In this document: positions 33,040 to 45,609 of the stretch, one piece after another
How the letters are laid out: every line of letters begins with the position of its first letter
Position numbering within the stretch: position 1 is the stretch's first letter
Made by a program: the position numbers and the translations under genes
The notes under the pieces: model-generated
The model's input: the letters and a program-made list of their open reading frames with translations, nothing else
The model's database searches: none
What the model was told of the DNA's origin: nothing
Source of the DNA: Gigaspora margarita
Taxonomy: Eukaryota; Glomeromycota; Glomeromycetes; Diversisporales; Gigasporaceae
Length of the DNA: 64,000 bases
Assembly (NCBI GenBank): GCA_009809945.1
Contig: WTPW01001634.1
Coordinates: forward strand, 71,318 to 135,317
Direction of reading: 5' to 3'

Positions 33040-33224
33040 ACATATATATATGAAAAATTAACTAAAAAATCTGGTGACACTAATATTCCTTTTAAGAGAT
33101 AATATAATTTTCTAGATCAGGTTAAGCACTTATTGCACAGTAGTAAGTGGTATTCCCTGGTATAAGACCTGAAGAGCAAAGGACTGTCCAGATAATTTTT
33201 TAAAAAGAGGTAATTTTAAGGCTT

Positions 33225-33740
33225 TTTTTAGCAATTATCTGTTTCTTTTATGTTAATATTATTATATTTATGGTTGACAACAAATTGTAAAATTTGCGAT
33301 AACATGCTATCATTTTAAGGTATCACATATACTGATTCTAAAGACTATAATTATTGTTCTGAAATATGCAAGATTGGGTTCTTTAAGAAAACATCAATTA
33401 AATGGGAAGATAAATTGACATTATTGCATTGTGTTAGATCTTAATTCATTACAAAATTATATTCACTGAGATTTACACAGTGGCAATATTTTGCAAGAAA
33501 CCTTACATGCAAGTATTGCATTCAGTCTCAACAAGTAAAAATTCAAAAATAGAATCTAATAGAATTTATAGAATAATACCTTCTATACCTCTAGAAGTTT
33601 TAAAGAATCAGCAATATACTAAAGCATCTGAAATGTGCTTATTTGGCATAATAATGTAGAAAATTTTATATGGAACACCCATTACAAAAATTTATGCATG
33701 TCTTTTTAAATATTTGAGCCTCTTGAAGTGCAAATAGTGC
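33225..33740 (+). pseudogene. Protein kinase pseudogene (hinge to subdomain IX)
   Basis: Reading across frames: IIIVLKYARLGSLRKHQLNG (hinge), LDLNSLQNYIH then DLHSGNILQE (catalytic loop HxDLHSGN, with a stop in place of Arg), then SNRIYRIIPSIPLEVLKNQQ and YTKASEMCLFGIIM (APE-like and subdomain IX). This is the pattern of the expanded Glomeromycotina kinase family. The N-lobe and the C-terminal lobe beyond alpha-F are missing; multiple frameshifts. Confidence 0.8.
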
Positions 33741-34366
33741 AAATAGTTCTTAATGAATCAAGACTACTGATTATTGAAAAACTTTAGTCATGCTATATTT
33801 ATTTTATGAAAAATGTTAGAAAATGATCCAAAAAAATGTCTATTGGTTTGTCAAAAAAGTTGCATATCACCCGTGCCTCTGGCATGGGAAAAATTGTTTA
33901 AAAGAACAAAATATTATATTAAACTTTAATGTATTGCCTTATATTTAAAGCCAAATATTGATTTTAAATAAATTAATAGAAACAATAGTATATTTTTATG
34001 AAGATTTTTAAATATTAATGGATTGTAAATAATTTATTAAAAACTTTAATGTATTGCCTTATATTTAAAACCAACATTAATTTTAAATAAATTAATAGAA
34101 ACAATAGTATATTTTCATAAAGAATTTCAAATATTAATAGATTGTAAATAATTTATTAAGATTAAAAAATTTAAGATTTTTACTAGTTCATAAAAGCATT
34201 ACGATCAGAAAACTCTAGGCAGCATTTTCAAGCAAACATGGTGCTTTCTCTCATTCATACATTTAATCTTCATATGCAAGCCAAGATGTAATACCCTGTC
34301 AATAGATATTATAAATTTATATATTCAAATAGTGGTTTTGGGAGATTTGGAAAGGTAATTTTATTT
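33741..34366. other. AT-rich stretch, no gene seen
   Basis: A direct duplication of about 115 bp is present: TTTAATGTATTGCCTTATAT plus following sequence at about 33925-34030 and again at 34043-34150. Otherwise nothing recognised. Confidence 0.5.
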
Positions 34367-34705
34367 CAGTCAAGGGACATGTCCAACTGAGTACAATTAC
34401 TTATAGATCAAATGAGTTGACTCTCTCAATTTTATATATAAATTTATACAAAAAAATTATTTAATTTGAATTTATTTAAAGGTATGCATATAAAAGTCTC
34501 TTTAAATTTTAAATATATATCCATTGGCATTAATACATTTTTGTTCAAAGTTTTAGTTCTTAATTTTAAGCAGGGGCTAGAAATCTTCTACTAAAGTTGA
34601 CCAATTCTTTACTATGTTCTTTAAGTCAAATGAGTGACTCATCTAAATAATATAATTGGTCAAAATAATCTTTTGAAAATATGAAAGATGCTATTAAGTA
34701 AAGGC
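34367..34705 (+). repeat. Dispersed repeat, inverted relative to 59515-59850
   Basis: From TCAAGGGACATGTCC through AAGTTGACCAATTCTTTAC to GAAAGATGCTATTAA this matches the reverse complement of 59515-59850 over about 330 bp with scattered differences. It may be a MITE present twice. Confidence 0.75.
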
Positions 34706-34982
34706 TTTTTGTGCTAGCATAAAGAACTTCTTTTTAATTAGCTACCATGTTAGATGATCTTTATCAAATATGATTGGCTGATTAAATATTAATAAATTTT
34801 TTATTTTTTTTTAATTTTTTTTTTGGTGTTAAGGTGAGGTTTTGCCTCTGTCTTTATTAATAATTTGAGGATAAAACCTCTAGAGGTTATATAAATTACA
34901 AATTATATTTACAAGAATCAAGACTCAGACTATAAATAGTAATACTACTTAGCTAATCTGCAACCTAAACCTACTAGAGTGG

Positions 34983-37300
34983 TTAAAACTCACTTAGATT
35001 TGGATATGTAAAATAGAGTTTGTAGGGGTACTAAAATTGATCCAGTTGTATAACCAAATTTTAATTTTATGGATTGCGAGTCCAACAGAATGGCACCTGT
35101 TGTCAATATCATTGTGTTGTTAATCAGCATGCTACAGATACAACTATAAGTATAGAAGGTACGGGTATAGGATAATTGAGTACTTGCAGAATAGTATGTA
35201 GTATATTGTGGTTGAATATTATTAATTTTTTTCCAGTTTGCTAATTTGGTACAATAAGGTTTCCATAATTGATTATGTATATTTTGTGATATTTTAGATA
35301 GTAAAGTAATAGTAAGTTGTGTTGCAATTTTGTTAGAAGTGTTAGTTTGAGTAATAGTATTAATGATTGGTATAGGAATAAAACCTTGTAATGTTGAATA
35401 AATTGAAGGAGAGATAAAAGTTGGTGGTTGCATAAAAGAGAGACAATAATGATGGATTAAGTTATGATATCATGCAGATAGTTCTGTAACTAAGGTATCT
35501 AACACTTGTTGTATAAAAGTATCTTTTATTGCTTGTTGAATAATAGAAAGCAATAGGTTGTTATTGGGACAAATTAACCAATAGTGATTTTGTTCATGTT
35601 TGTTACAGGTAATATATGAGTTGTTATTAAATATAGTAGGGTAGAGGTAGTGTAAATGTGCTAGAGTAGGTAAAATATTGAGAAGGTTTTTAATGCAGAA
35701 TGTTTTGGAATTGCTTAATTGAAAGTTAGTATAGTTGTATGATCTTTTAGGATTGTTGTTTAGGAAAAGCTATATAGCATTCCAATCAATTTGGTGTAAT
35801 ATTAGTATAATGTTTTCTATACAGTGTTGAGATAACCATATTGAAATTGTATGAGCATTACAGATATTTTTAATTGTGCATCAAGTAGGTTGTTCTATAT
35901 AGTATTGTTTATATTGAAGTGCAAATGAAGAATTGTAGATATTGTTGTAGTTAAGTAAAAGAACAGGTGCTGATGAATATTGTTGTGCTAAGTTATTAGC
36001 TATATTATTGTATATATTATCACTATGTGCTCGTACTTTGTGTAAATGTAGTTGGTATGAATAAGATTTGATAAGATTAAGAAGTATGTACCAAATTGGC
36101 CAGTAGTTATAAGAAAAGATTTTGTGAACAGATAATGGTTTAGATGTAAGGTTAAAATATTTAGAAATAATTGATTGTGAGTCTGTATAGATATGAATAG
36201 TACTATGCCGTGGGCATATGCTAATAGCAGAGAGTATTGACACTAGCTCAGTTTTGTATAATGTGGCCAAAATTAAATTTGGGCTATAAAATTTTGGATT
36301 GTTTGGTTATTAGCAATTTGTGTCCATCCAATGCCCATAGTGCATTGCTCTGTGAAAATATTTTTAACCGATCTATCAGTGTAGAATATAAATTCAGATT
36401 GAGTAGAGTTAGTTAAAGCAAGTTGGTAAAGTAGCTTAGAGGCTTGGTTGGTAGTAAATATTTCATAAATTGGGTTACTATATATTGGAATAATTGGTAG
36501 TAGTAGAATATAGCTTGGATTACGAAAAGCAATTGAGTATAAAAGATCAAGGTAATTTGCATGAAGGTTTAGTTTGTTAGAAGATGAAGTATAACTTTTC
36601 TTTCCTAGAAATTTGGTAGATTTAGTAGCAGAAATATTAAAGGTACAATGATTTTAAATACAAAAGAAGTTAAAGTTGCATCCCAAGCAAGGTGTACAGG
36701 TAATATCTGGTACAGGATATAGTTCTATATGCTGGTAGTCAAAGTTTGGTAGCCAGTGTGTAATTGAAATAGTATTAGAATCTGAGTTAAATCTGCGGGC
36801 TTTACCAATAATAATATTGTTATCAAGATATGTAATTATCCAAGTATTAGATTTAGTAATATAATTGCCAGTATTACAAACTAGAGAGTTAACTGAAGAT
36901 AATTGTAAATTTGACTGTATAGTTCGAGTAGTATAATTAGCCAAAATAGTATTTTCTAATACAGAAAACCATTTTGGCTATTTGCTAGTTGGTAAATAGT
37001 TTACTCTTGGTGAGATGTGTTGCCAAGCTAGAAGTATAGAATTGTCAGCTGAAGTTAGTTGTTCTATATACAGAATTCTTTTTTTTGTAATTGTTGTTTA
37101 AATATTGAATAAAGTAAGTGTGTATTGAGAATATCTTCTAATAGTTTGTAAGAGTAGTTAATAGTATATGGTAATAAAAAATTGGGAATGATAGTAATTG
37201 TAAGATTTAGATATCTTAAAAGTTGTTTGTTGGGTCCATCAATTATTAGATTAGGGTGTGCAAGAATATTGATAGTAGACCAAAGATTGTTTTGTAGTTG
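34983..37300 (-). pseudogene. LINE RNase H and C-terminal region
   Basis: About 36945-36654 carries a C-terminal CTPCLGC motif with HIELYPVPDIT, a zinc-knuckle candidate. RNase H follows: FYTDRSVKN (about 36380; usual TDGS), GIGWTQIANN, then 36270-35881 with KTELVSILSA, IHIYTDSQSI and HKVRAHSDN...NNLAQQ. A further conserved-looking frame 35433-34990 (LWKPYCTKLANWKK) ends at a stop near the 3' end. Several frame breaks. Confidence 0.82.
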
Positions 37301-39975
37301 TTGTAGTCTAATATGTGTACTTGTACCAAAAAGATCTTGGTTATTAAGTCTAGTAAGAAAGTTAGAGATATAATACTGGAGTTGAATATCCCAGATATTT
37401 TGATGCCATATATATTATGGTTAAGCATAGTGCTATTAGGTGTTGTTCTAGGGAGTTTGGCTTTGTGTTTTGCAATTGTTAAGTATTTGGACAAGATTTT
37501 GTTGTAGTAGTTGTAAAAGGACTATATTGTGAATACAGTATACTAAAATAGGTAATAATACAGTATTAATGATACAAGTAGCCTGTTTGTTAGTAATTTG
37601 CTTAGTTTGTAATATATTGGCCAAGTCAAAAATTTCTTGAAGGAATAATTTAGATTGTATGTTATACTTAAGATTTGCTGTAAACCAGCATCCTAGAAAT
37701 TTAAAAGACACATTTGGTGGCTGAGTAAAAATAGTAGAGTTCATAAAAGGTAATTGTAGTACATGTTTAGTATTAGATGTAAGTATGGATTTTTGTGGAT
37801 TAACTTATATTTGTGCCATTGTGTAAAAGGATTCAGCTATTTGTAAAATTTGTTGCAATTGTTGAAAAGATTGGGCAAGCCATAGAGTATCATCCATATA
37901 TGCTAAAACTGATGCTAAAATTTGCATTTTATGCGAGTTAGGTTGTAGTATATGAGGTGTCCAGGTAATTGAGGTTGTATATTCTGAAAAGGATGTAGAT
38001 ATTTTGTGAATAAGAGAATCATAATAGATGTGCCAAAAGAGTGAAGTAATTGTTTCTTCTTGATCTATTCCATCTTGTACAAGGTAAGGTGGTGTTAGTC
38101 CAAAGTTTGTTATAACTTGGTTAAAACAATTAGAGAGAAGATCAGTAAGAATTTAAATAAGCTGAGATGGCATTTGAATTCTATAGAGTGCTTTAGTAAA
38201 AAGGTCTAAATTTACAAAATCATAAGCTTCGCTTATATCCTATAATAGTATCCATATTTCCCGTTTGTTGCATGTAGCATCTTCAATAAAGTTATTAAGT
38301 ATATAAATAGGAATGTTAGTACTATTGCCAGGTAAAGCAATATAGTTATGAGATTTAAAATTTTGTGTTTTGTAAATATGCTATTGAGCCAGTTGGTAAG
38401 GATTTTATTATAGACTTTTTTAATATGTTCAATGAGACTAATAGGTGAGTATTGTGTAGTTTGATATCAAATGTTTGTGTTTTAGAAATTGAAAAAATGC
38501 GACCATCTTTCTATTGTTTGGAAATATGTCCAGTAGATAAGCATTTGTTAAAAAGAGTAGTAATAGCTAATAGTGAATTAAGTCCAATATGTTTTAGCAT
38601 TTTATAGCTAATTCCAGAGGGTCCACATGCTTTATTGTTAAGTAGTTGATTAATAGTACATGATATTTTTTCTAATGTTATAGGATCAAGTGCAGTAAAG
38701 TACCATTGAGGGTTTACAGATTGTAGTGGTAAGTAGTCATTATACTATTGCTGATTGAAGATTTCTTGGTTATAAGGCGGGTATGAAGTCCATTGTTGAA
38801 AGTGTTGTTGTATATGGCTTTTAATTTGTATAGGGTCTGTAATTAGATCATTGTTTGTTTTAATATTATCAAAATAAACAGGATCTGTATGGCGGTTAAG
38901 AATGCTATTGATCATTTTGGTAGGATTGGTAAGAAGTCTATCACATCTGTCAGAAATAGCAGTGTTGATGTGTTCTCTTAGGAATTTTGCATTTTCAAGA
39001 TTGCAAGCATTATATAAAGATTTCCAGATCTGTTTTGTATCTAAGATCCATTGTGCTAAGTATTGTTTGTTAGAGGATGGGAGGTTAATTTGAAGACTGT
39101 GTTTTTGGTTAATATATTGAATTTTGTTATTAAGATCAGATGGAATAGGCAGGTTATTATATATAGTGATGCGAATGGCTAGAGCTGAGCTGTGAGCTGA
39201 ACAGCTAAGCCGAGCTGATCATTGGCTCAGCTTTGAGTCTACTAATAAGGTATCGGCTCCAAAAATAGCTTGGCTAAGACCTTGAAGCCGATCGTCAGCT
39301 CGGCTATGGGTCTACTAATAAAGTATTTGCCAATAGTAGATAATCTAGTATCATGTGTTCAACTTTATCTATGAGGGAGATCGGCTTATAATGGCTCAGC
39401 TGAGGGAGATCAGCTTATAAATGGCTCAGCTCTGGATGTAGAGCCGAAGGATTGGCTCAGCTTAGTAAATGTTAGCCGTGAGCCGAGCCGAGCCGATCGC
39501 ATCACTAATTATATATAAGGTTTTTAGTTTGATATATAATACTACCAATTGTTTTAAGATGATTATGTAGCTCTGTTGCCTTGGGTGTAAATGTGTGATA
39601 AAAGTTGCAGACTATGAATTTTTTGTTAGGAATGATTTGAACTGCTGCTGAATAATACTAGTTTGAATTTGATGGCATAACTTTCTAAAGAGCTATCAGT
39701 ATGGGAAATAGAGAGTATATTATAGATACTAATATTGTGATTGATTTGATTTGAAAATTCTTCCCAAGTTTCCTTGGTCATTGCTTTGTAATTAAAGACT
39801 TTGCATTTGCTTCTAGTTTTGTGTCAAAGTTTGTTAGATAGAGCAAAAGGAAAAGCCCATTGAGAAAGCAAGATTAAATAATTACTATTAGTAGATATAA
39901 TTGAACTATGAGTTAAAAATTTTGTTAGAAAAGGAATTATTAAATCATAAGCCCAAATATAGTCAATTCTGCTAG
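37301..39975 (-). pseudogene. LINE reverse transcriptase region
   Basis: DISEAYDFVNLDLF (about 38240-38200, motif A with the first catalytic Asp), GIDQEETIT...IYYDSL (about 38100-38030, normally GIDQGE) and AYMDDTLWLAQ (YMDD at 37889-37900) identify an RNA-directed DNA polymerase. Thumb-like text FLGCWFTANLKYNIQ lies at about 37710-37660. Stops and frameshifts are scattered; interrupted by the hAT MITE at 39164-39507. Confidence 0.85.
39164..39507. mobile_element. hAT MITE with GAGCCGAGC/GGCTCAGCT repeats
   Basis: Termini TAGTGATGCGAATGGCT and, reversed, TAGTGATGCGATCGGCTCGG; exact 8-bp target duplication ATTATATA (39156-39163, 39508-39515). The whole 344 bp is built from AGCCGAGCTGAT-like words. 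Inserted in the LINE reverse transcriptase region. Confidence 0.95.
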
Positions 39976-39979
39976 AGTA

Positions 39980-41197
39980 TCAGCTACTTGTCCAAGTGTG
40001 TTCCAAGTTATTTGTATGGTCAGCAAGGTCATACATATTATTGTTGTGGAGAAAAGAAAAGATTTGAGTTTTGGCTATATTAGATGTTGAGAAAGTAGAT
40101 GATGCATTAAAGTCTCCTAGGATAATAGGATGAATATTGGATGATAAAGCTTGCTGAATCCATTGAATTGTAGCCTGTTGAGTATTATTTCTGTAGATTT
40201 GATTTGTGTATGAGAGGTATATAGAGATAATTCTAAATTTAAAGTCATGTTTAAAATAAAGATCAATAGCAATAGCACCTCTAGGGTGGTTTAATATTTT
40301 ATAAACATGGGTTTTGATAGAGTTGTGTAGCATAATTGCAGTACCCTCTGCTGAGTTATCTAGGCTAGACCAGTAATAGGTAAAGTGATTTGTGTTAAGG
40401 AATTTGTTAGATTTGTTAGATGAAATTTTGGTCTCTGTAATACCAATAATGTGTAGATTATGCTGTAAACAGTATTCTTCCCAAAGTTGCTGCTTGGTAA
40501 TTGTATTGTAACCCTGAACATTGTGGATAGCAATATTAAGTTGTAGGGTATAGTTGTTGTTTGATATATAGTTGTTAGTAGTTATTGGATAGTTATTATT
40601 TGCTGTATAGTTATTAGTAATTACTGATTCCTCTATTATTTCTGATTCTGTATAGAACTCAGAGGGATATACTGGTATAGATGAAGAATTGGTATTTGTA
40701 GTTAGTAAGCTATCACTAGGTGATAGAGTAATAGGAGGTGTAGGGTAAAAGAAGTCATCAATAGAAGTTGGTAATTGAAAATTGTTATTATTACTGAAGC
40801 TCAAGTCAGAGCTGGTAAATAATTTGAGTTCAAGTTTGTAAAAAACATGTAAATCATCAAAGGGTGAAAAGAAGTAACCTGGCATAAAATTTTCATATGG
40901 CAAATAAATATATGCTTCTATGAAGTAGTAGCTAATTCGTAAATGAGGTTTTATGAAAATTTTAATATATTGATTGGAGTAGTACATAGGGTAGTTTTTT
41001 TGGATATATTCTAAGAATGAACCTACAGTTTGTGGTGAAAGAAGAGTTTGTAATCTGTGATGATAAAGGAATTTGTTATAGCATGCTAGTAGATTATGTA
41101 TTTCAGAAATATCTAAGTATAGATTTGTAGAAGTTTCCTCTATTAAAGAAGTTGTATTGTAATTAGTATTAGTAGTATCAGTTTTATCTGGTAGCAA
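39980..41197 (-). pseudogene. LINE AP-type endonuclease domain
   Basis: An open 405-codon segment. Residues 1-215 are Asn/Thr/Tyr-rich with no recognised fold. From about residue 215: NIAIHNVQGYN, HIIGITETKIS (catalytic Glu), GTAIMLHNSI, RIISIYLSYT, PIILGDFNAS (GDFN motif) and DHTNNLEHTWTSS. This is the exonuclease-endonuclease-phosphatase fold that nicks target DNA. The last His-rich motif (SRIDYIW-like) continues past the stop at 39980 in broken form (FIDYIWAYDLI near 39960). Confidence 0.9.
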
Positions 41198-42216
41198 TTC
41201 ATTATCAGGATAAGTTGGTATTAAATTGTTGTTAATATTAGAAGATAATATCTCAGAGGGAGATAATAATATGGATTATAAAATATTTGGTGTATTGTCT
41301 TCTACAACACTCACTGTATACCCGGCTTGCACAGCTCTGCAAGATTTAGAAGTCCTCTGATTAAATGTTAGAAAACCATTATGATCTAAATTATTCGAGT
41401 AAATAGGCTTCACCTGCCTACTTGCATCATTTTCTTCTCTAACTACTAAGGATTATCTTTTAAAGAAGTAGTGTCTGCATCTATAGGTTTGTAGAAAACA
41501 ATGTTACTTAAAAAGAGTCTCTTTTAAGAAGAGAGATTCTTCAATTAAGAATGGAATTTGAAAGTTGATATAAAATTTTGTAATCAGAAGTTTTTCAGCC
41601 TCAGGATATGCATTTGTTATGTAGAAGTTGACTATTTGTGAAAAGGATAGTTGCTTATCTTTAATTAGATCAAAGTAGGTAATTATTTGTGCTAAGAAGT
41701 CTGTATCGATAATTTCATTAGTAATTTTATCAATGACTGAGACTTTGGTAAGGTTGTTAATATTATGGTTTTGTGCAGCAACTTGTTGATATGATATTAA
41801 ATATTTATAGAAGAAGGCATTTTGATGGCCTTCTCTTGTTTCTGCTAAATTGTTTGCACAATAAAGTGCTTCAGATTCATCTGCAAGTTTATTAAGAAGT
41901 TTTGTTAAAAAAGGTTTGTCAAATATTGCTTTGTGTTCACTATTTATATAAAATATTGATTCGTCAATATGAAGGTCTTCTATATTAAAAATCTTTTTTG
42001 GAAAGGATTCAAATGAGTTATGAGTAAGTTTAGATATATTATATTGGTGATTTTCATTTATAAATGTGCAGCCTGTGTGTTTGCAGGTAAGGATATGATA
42101 ATTAACAGAGTGAAAGCATTTATTATGCCTTTCTTGAAAATTATATAGTTCACAAAGGATAAAGTTAATAAATAGAAAATTTCTAAGTTGAGAAATAAAT
42201 TTTTCTTATTTCCTTT
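41198..42216 (-). pseudogene. LINE ORF1-like region, distal part
   Basis: Readable segments include CFHSVNYHILTCKHTGCTF (about 42115-42060, a Cys/His cluster), FNIEDLHIDESIFYINSEHK and KVSVIDKITNEIIDTDFLAQ (41770-41690), then VFYKPIDADTTSLKDNP. I do not recognise the family; position between gag-like sequence and endonuclease suggests ORF1. It is cut at its upstream side by the TTAA insertion at 42217-42220 and continues at 52271. Confidence 0.55.
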
Positions 42217-42239
42217 TTAAGGGTAGGGTAAATGTAGAT

Positions 42240-43089
42240 CATTTCTTATATAAGTATATCGGCTAAAAAAATATTACACAAAAATGTAACACACATTACA
42301 TATAAAAGTTTTTAAGAAGATAATTAATTCTGACAAAAATTTTATAGTAGATATATTAAATCCTTCTAATTATAGTAATAAAACTTTGCACCCCTGTGAT
42401 ATTTGAAAAAACTATACTTGCATATACTGTTAAATCTTCCTAACTTGATCAAAATTTGCCTAAGTTATACAAATAAGGATCTACAAGGATCTACCTTCTA
42501 GAATCATGAGAATGCCAATTGTGATTGGTCAAAAATCGCATGATTCAAAAGACACTTTCCAAGACACGACATTCTTATAAAGCGTTTACTTACTGTAGAA
42601 GAATAATAGAAAGTATATTTCGATCCACAGGAATCAGAAAATAAACACGTCAGTCATACCGGTAAAGAGCATTGGACCAATTGAGGCCAGGAGGATACTC
42701 TTGCAAAATTTTCCTTTACTTTCAACAAAACCAATGAAGGGTTTTGAAACGTATTCTTATAAGTGTTTTTGCTCTTCCGCTGATTTAAATTAATTATGCG
42801 AAAGCTTTAAAAAGTCAAATCAAGACGGTATTTTTAAATTTCTTTAATATATATATGTTTAAAGAAATATGTAAAGAGAATAATAATTATCTAACTTTTT
42901 TTTCATTAGCTAAACGAACTTCTTTGCAAGGCAATAAATAATTCACTACAAAATCTCTCCATAATTCTTTTCCTCATATTTTTGCCCTTACTTGTTTTTC
43001 TGTAAAAGGATAACTTCTTCGCGTTTTTTCTTGGTTAGGCTTTGGTTGGTCGTTTTCGCATTCTGTATCAGTTCACGATTTTAAAAAAG
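42240..43089. other. Left non-coding part of the 10-kb element
   Basis: A/T-rich with no recognised gene; includes GATTGGTCAAAAATCGC at about 42520 and short unplaced words. Probably terminal regulatory or captured sequence. Confidence 0.4.
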
Positions 43090-43262
43090 ATCAATACGTT
43101 GAACTAGCAAGACGCTGAACCTCAAAACAGACCAACTGCTGAAGCATTAGTAGATATACTGTATCAATTTGATCATGACTTGAGAGATAAAAAAACAGAA
43201 TTATACAAACAAGTTAAAGAAATTAAAAACTTGGACAAAAATTTTTCAATATATGAGAAAAT
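43090..43262 (+). pseudogene. Protein kinase C-terminal tail fragment
   Basis: QDAEPQNRPTAEALVDILYQ then FDHDLRDKKTELYKQVKEIK matches the CW..EPENRPTA subdomain XI and the tail seen in the expanded fungal kinases. Only this end is present, inside the 10-kb element; it may be a captured fragment or an older relic. Confidence 0.65.
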
Positions 43263-43739
43263 TTCATTATAATTTTTAGACGTATAGCATAAAGGCAGCG
43301 ATTATATGAATATAATTTGCTATTAAGCATTGTAAATTAATATTCTTTCTGCTTGCATCTTCAATTACAAGTTCGTATATTATGGTCTTTTTCATCACAC
43401 TTTCCATATGGCAAATAATTCGTAATTGAATTCATTACCTGAAAATAAATTTCTTTTAAATAATGTGCCAAACGATCACCAATTCATCAGGATTCTTTCC
43501 AATTTCTAAGTTGTATAATTCAGCAAACTGTAGATTATTCGAAGAAAATCATTAAACATGAAACTACAAAATTGTCAAAAACATATATCATACCTCACCA
43601 ATAATTCTACAGCCTTCCCCACAAGCTTTTACAATGCCTCCACTTCTGTTAAAATCTGGATCCCAATGGGTCTTCATATTGCTAGCAACACAGGAACAAT
43701 GTGCCTATAAGTATTTTGGTACAGACTCCTTCTATTTTA

Positions 43740-44162
43740 ATCAAATCGAGCATAACTTTTTAGAAATAATTTTTGCGAAGAGTTTTCAGCCAAAAAAATT
43801 AGAAAAAAAAGTGCAATGTCAAGGCGAATCTTTAAAATTTGGTGCATTCTTTAGTAATTAAATAAATTAATATGATATTTTAATCGATTATTTTAATTTC
43901 ATTAATTAAAAATCTGATCATAGTAAAATTATTAATATTGCTAACATAGTTTTGATTTACCACTAGGGTGGTAACTTGATTAAGTAAATCAAAACTATGT
44001 TAGCAATATTAGTAAATTTACTATGATCAGATTTCAATCGATGAAATTAAAATAATCGATTAAAATATAATATTACTTTATTTGCACTTCTTTTCAAATT
44101 TTTTTTAGCTAAAAACTCTTCGCAAAAGTCATTTCTAAACAGTTATGCTTGATTTTTTGCAA
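43740..44162. repeat. Hairpin element inside the 10-kb element
   Basis: Inner arms 43870-43963 and 43983-44080 are nearly perfect complements (CTAACATAGTTTTGATTTAC centre). The outer arms share GCATAACT.TTTAGAAAT and GCGAAGAGTTTT with small indels. The 75-codon frame 43634-43861 overlaps it and is not supported as a gene. Confidence 0.82.
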
Positions 44163-45002
44163 GAATTCTATTAAACTTTGGACTTGTATTGTTGAGGTCT
44201 AATTTTTTTCACTTTAACGAATTAAATTTTTTCAAATTTTATATGTTAATAGAAAATTCTAAAGCGTAACTTTATTCTTCAATATTTAATAAAGCTCTTG
44301 TAATTAATAAATATATTAATAATAATAACTGATAATGATAATTATTGATTTTTTATTTGTATAATATGAAAAATCTGTAATATATCAAATTCCATGGTTT
44401 GCTCACATAGGTTTGATTTACTTAGTTGAGTTAATACCCTAATTTATCACTTCAGTACGTATATACAAGTAAGCCACAATGGGCACTAATTTGTGTGATG
44501 CAAAATTACTTGTGCCCATTTGTAATATTTTCAAAAATTAGGCCTTTATAAATAAATATTTTTAAGTTGAGCCCGCATTAATAATTATTTTCAAATTTGT
44601 GTCCCAATATGCAAATTCTCCTTCATAATAATAACAATAATTATAGAGTTATTTGATATATTAAGTGATAAAAAAATACCCATTGACAAAACATTTCAAA
44701 CTTTGAAAAATCGCCTAACCCACTATACAAACCCCAAAATTACTTTATTCCATATTTAGTTAGTTCTTAGTATCTACGTATTTCTAATTTTTATTATCGG
44801 GAAATCTTTAATTTTGGGAGTTTTGTGTTAATGTAGTGTCCATATTCAATATATTCTATGGGTATGTAAAATGAAATTTTTGTTTCACCTTGTAGAACTG
44901 TAATTATAGGAATTCTTGAATGTATTTAAACCTGAATTTTGCCTTAATAAATTTTCTTCTAGACCTGGTAAATCATACAAAAATATATAATAGATAATTC
45001 AT
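44163..45002. other. AT-rich stretch, no gene seen
   Basis: GGTTTGATTTACTTAGTTGA at about 44410 resembles the loop flank of the preceding hairpin; nothing else recognised before the hAT MITE. Confidence 0.4.
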
Positions 45003-45502
45003 TAGTGATACGGGTCGACCCCGGCCCAATGGCCGGGTTGATGGGCGGGTCGACCTTCGGCCCGCACCTTTGTGGACCGGGCCGGTTGGTAAGATAAGTG
45101 TTAGGATCAATTCTCTTCTTAAGCATATTTCTGGCTAGGGATTAAATAAAATCAGCTAGTCATTTACAATAGTGTGAGAGAATTGGCTTATTTAGGTGAT
45201 AAACTGGCAAATAGCGATTATAATCTAAGTATCAAAACGTTCGGAGGCATAGACAATCAATCAACATAAAATACTGCATGCTGGAATTTTCTCAAGGACA
45301 AAAAGAATAAAAATTAAATAATTTAATATCACTAGAATTCGACAAAAAACTATCTGATGGCCTTTTACACGTTTAATATAGATAAATGTTGACTGATTCT
45401 GATCAGAAAAAATTACACTAGCAAAGGTCGGCCTGGTCGACCTGCCCGAACTTTTTGGGGATCGGCCTCGGCCCACGATTTTTTCATCGACCTGTATCAC
45501 TA
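45003..45502. mobile_element. hAT MITE with GGTCGACC/GGCCCG repeats
   Basis: Termini TAGTGATACGGGTCGA and, reversed, TAGTGATACAGGTCGA; exact 8-bp target duplication TAATTCAT (44995-45002, 45503-45510). GC-rich subterminal GGCCGGG and GGTCGACC words contrast with an A/T-rich centre. 500 bp; the 79-codon minus frame in it is not a gene. Confidence 0.95.
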
Positions 45503-45609
45503 TAATTCATGCCCAAAGGGCAACTTATACAATCTAATCTCTATATATCTTTCTATTGTGCAATTATTATCTCTTGTTAACAAGCATCCAATTAACTTTT
45601 AATAAAAAA

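Larger units (their letters stand above)
30768..33175. repeat. Palindromic unit 4 (right part) and start of unit 5
   Basis: Continues the unit cut at 16373: TTCCTTTTAAGAGATGATAT, tRNA-like segment (30805-30890), then after the hAT element the reversed tRNA-like segment (32465-32510), CAATCAGAGAGTGCAAA segment, reversed GGCCACTGTACTATGAGTGC (about 32800), palindrome P3, and CTGGTGACACTAATATTCC (33070) with a truncated tRNA-like segment to about 33170. More decayed than units 1-3. Confidence 0.7.

Noticed and set aside
34367..34820. Long terminal repeat of an LTR retrotransposon
   Set aside because: The partner copy at 59515 is inverted, not direct, and the enclosed element is a LINE with a poly(A)-like end.
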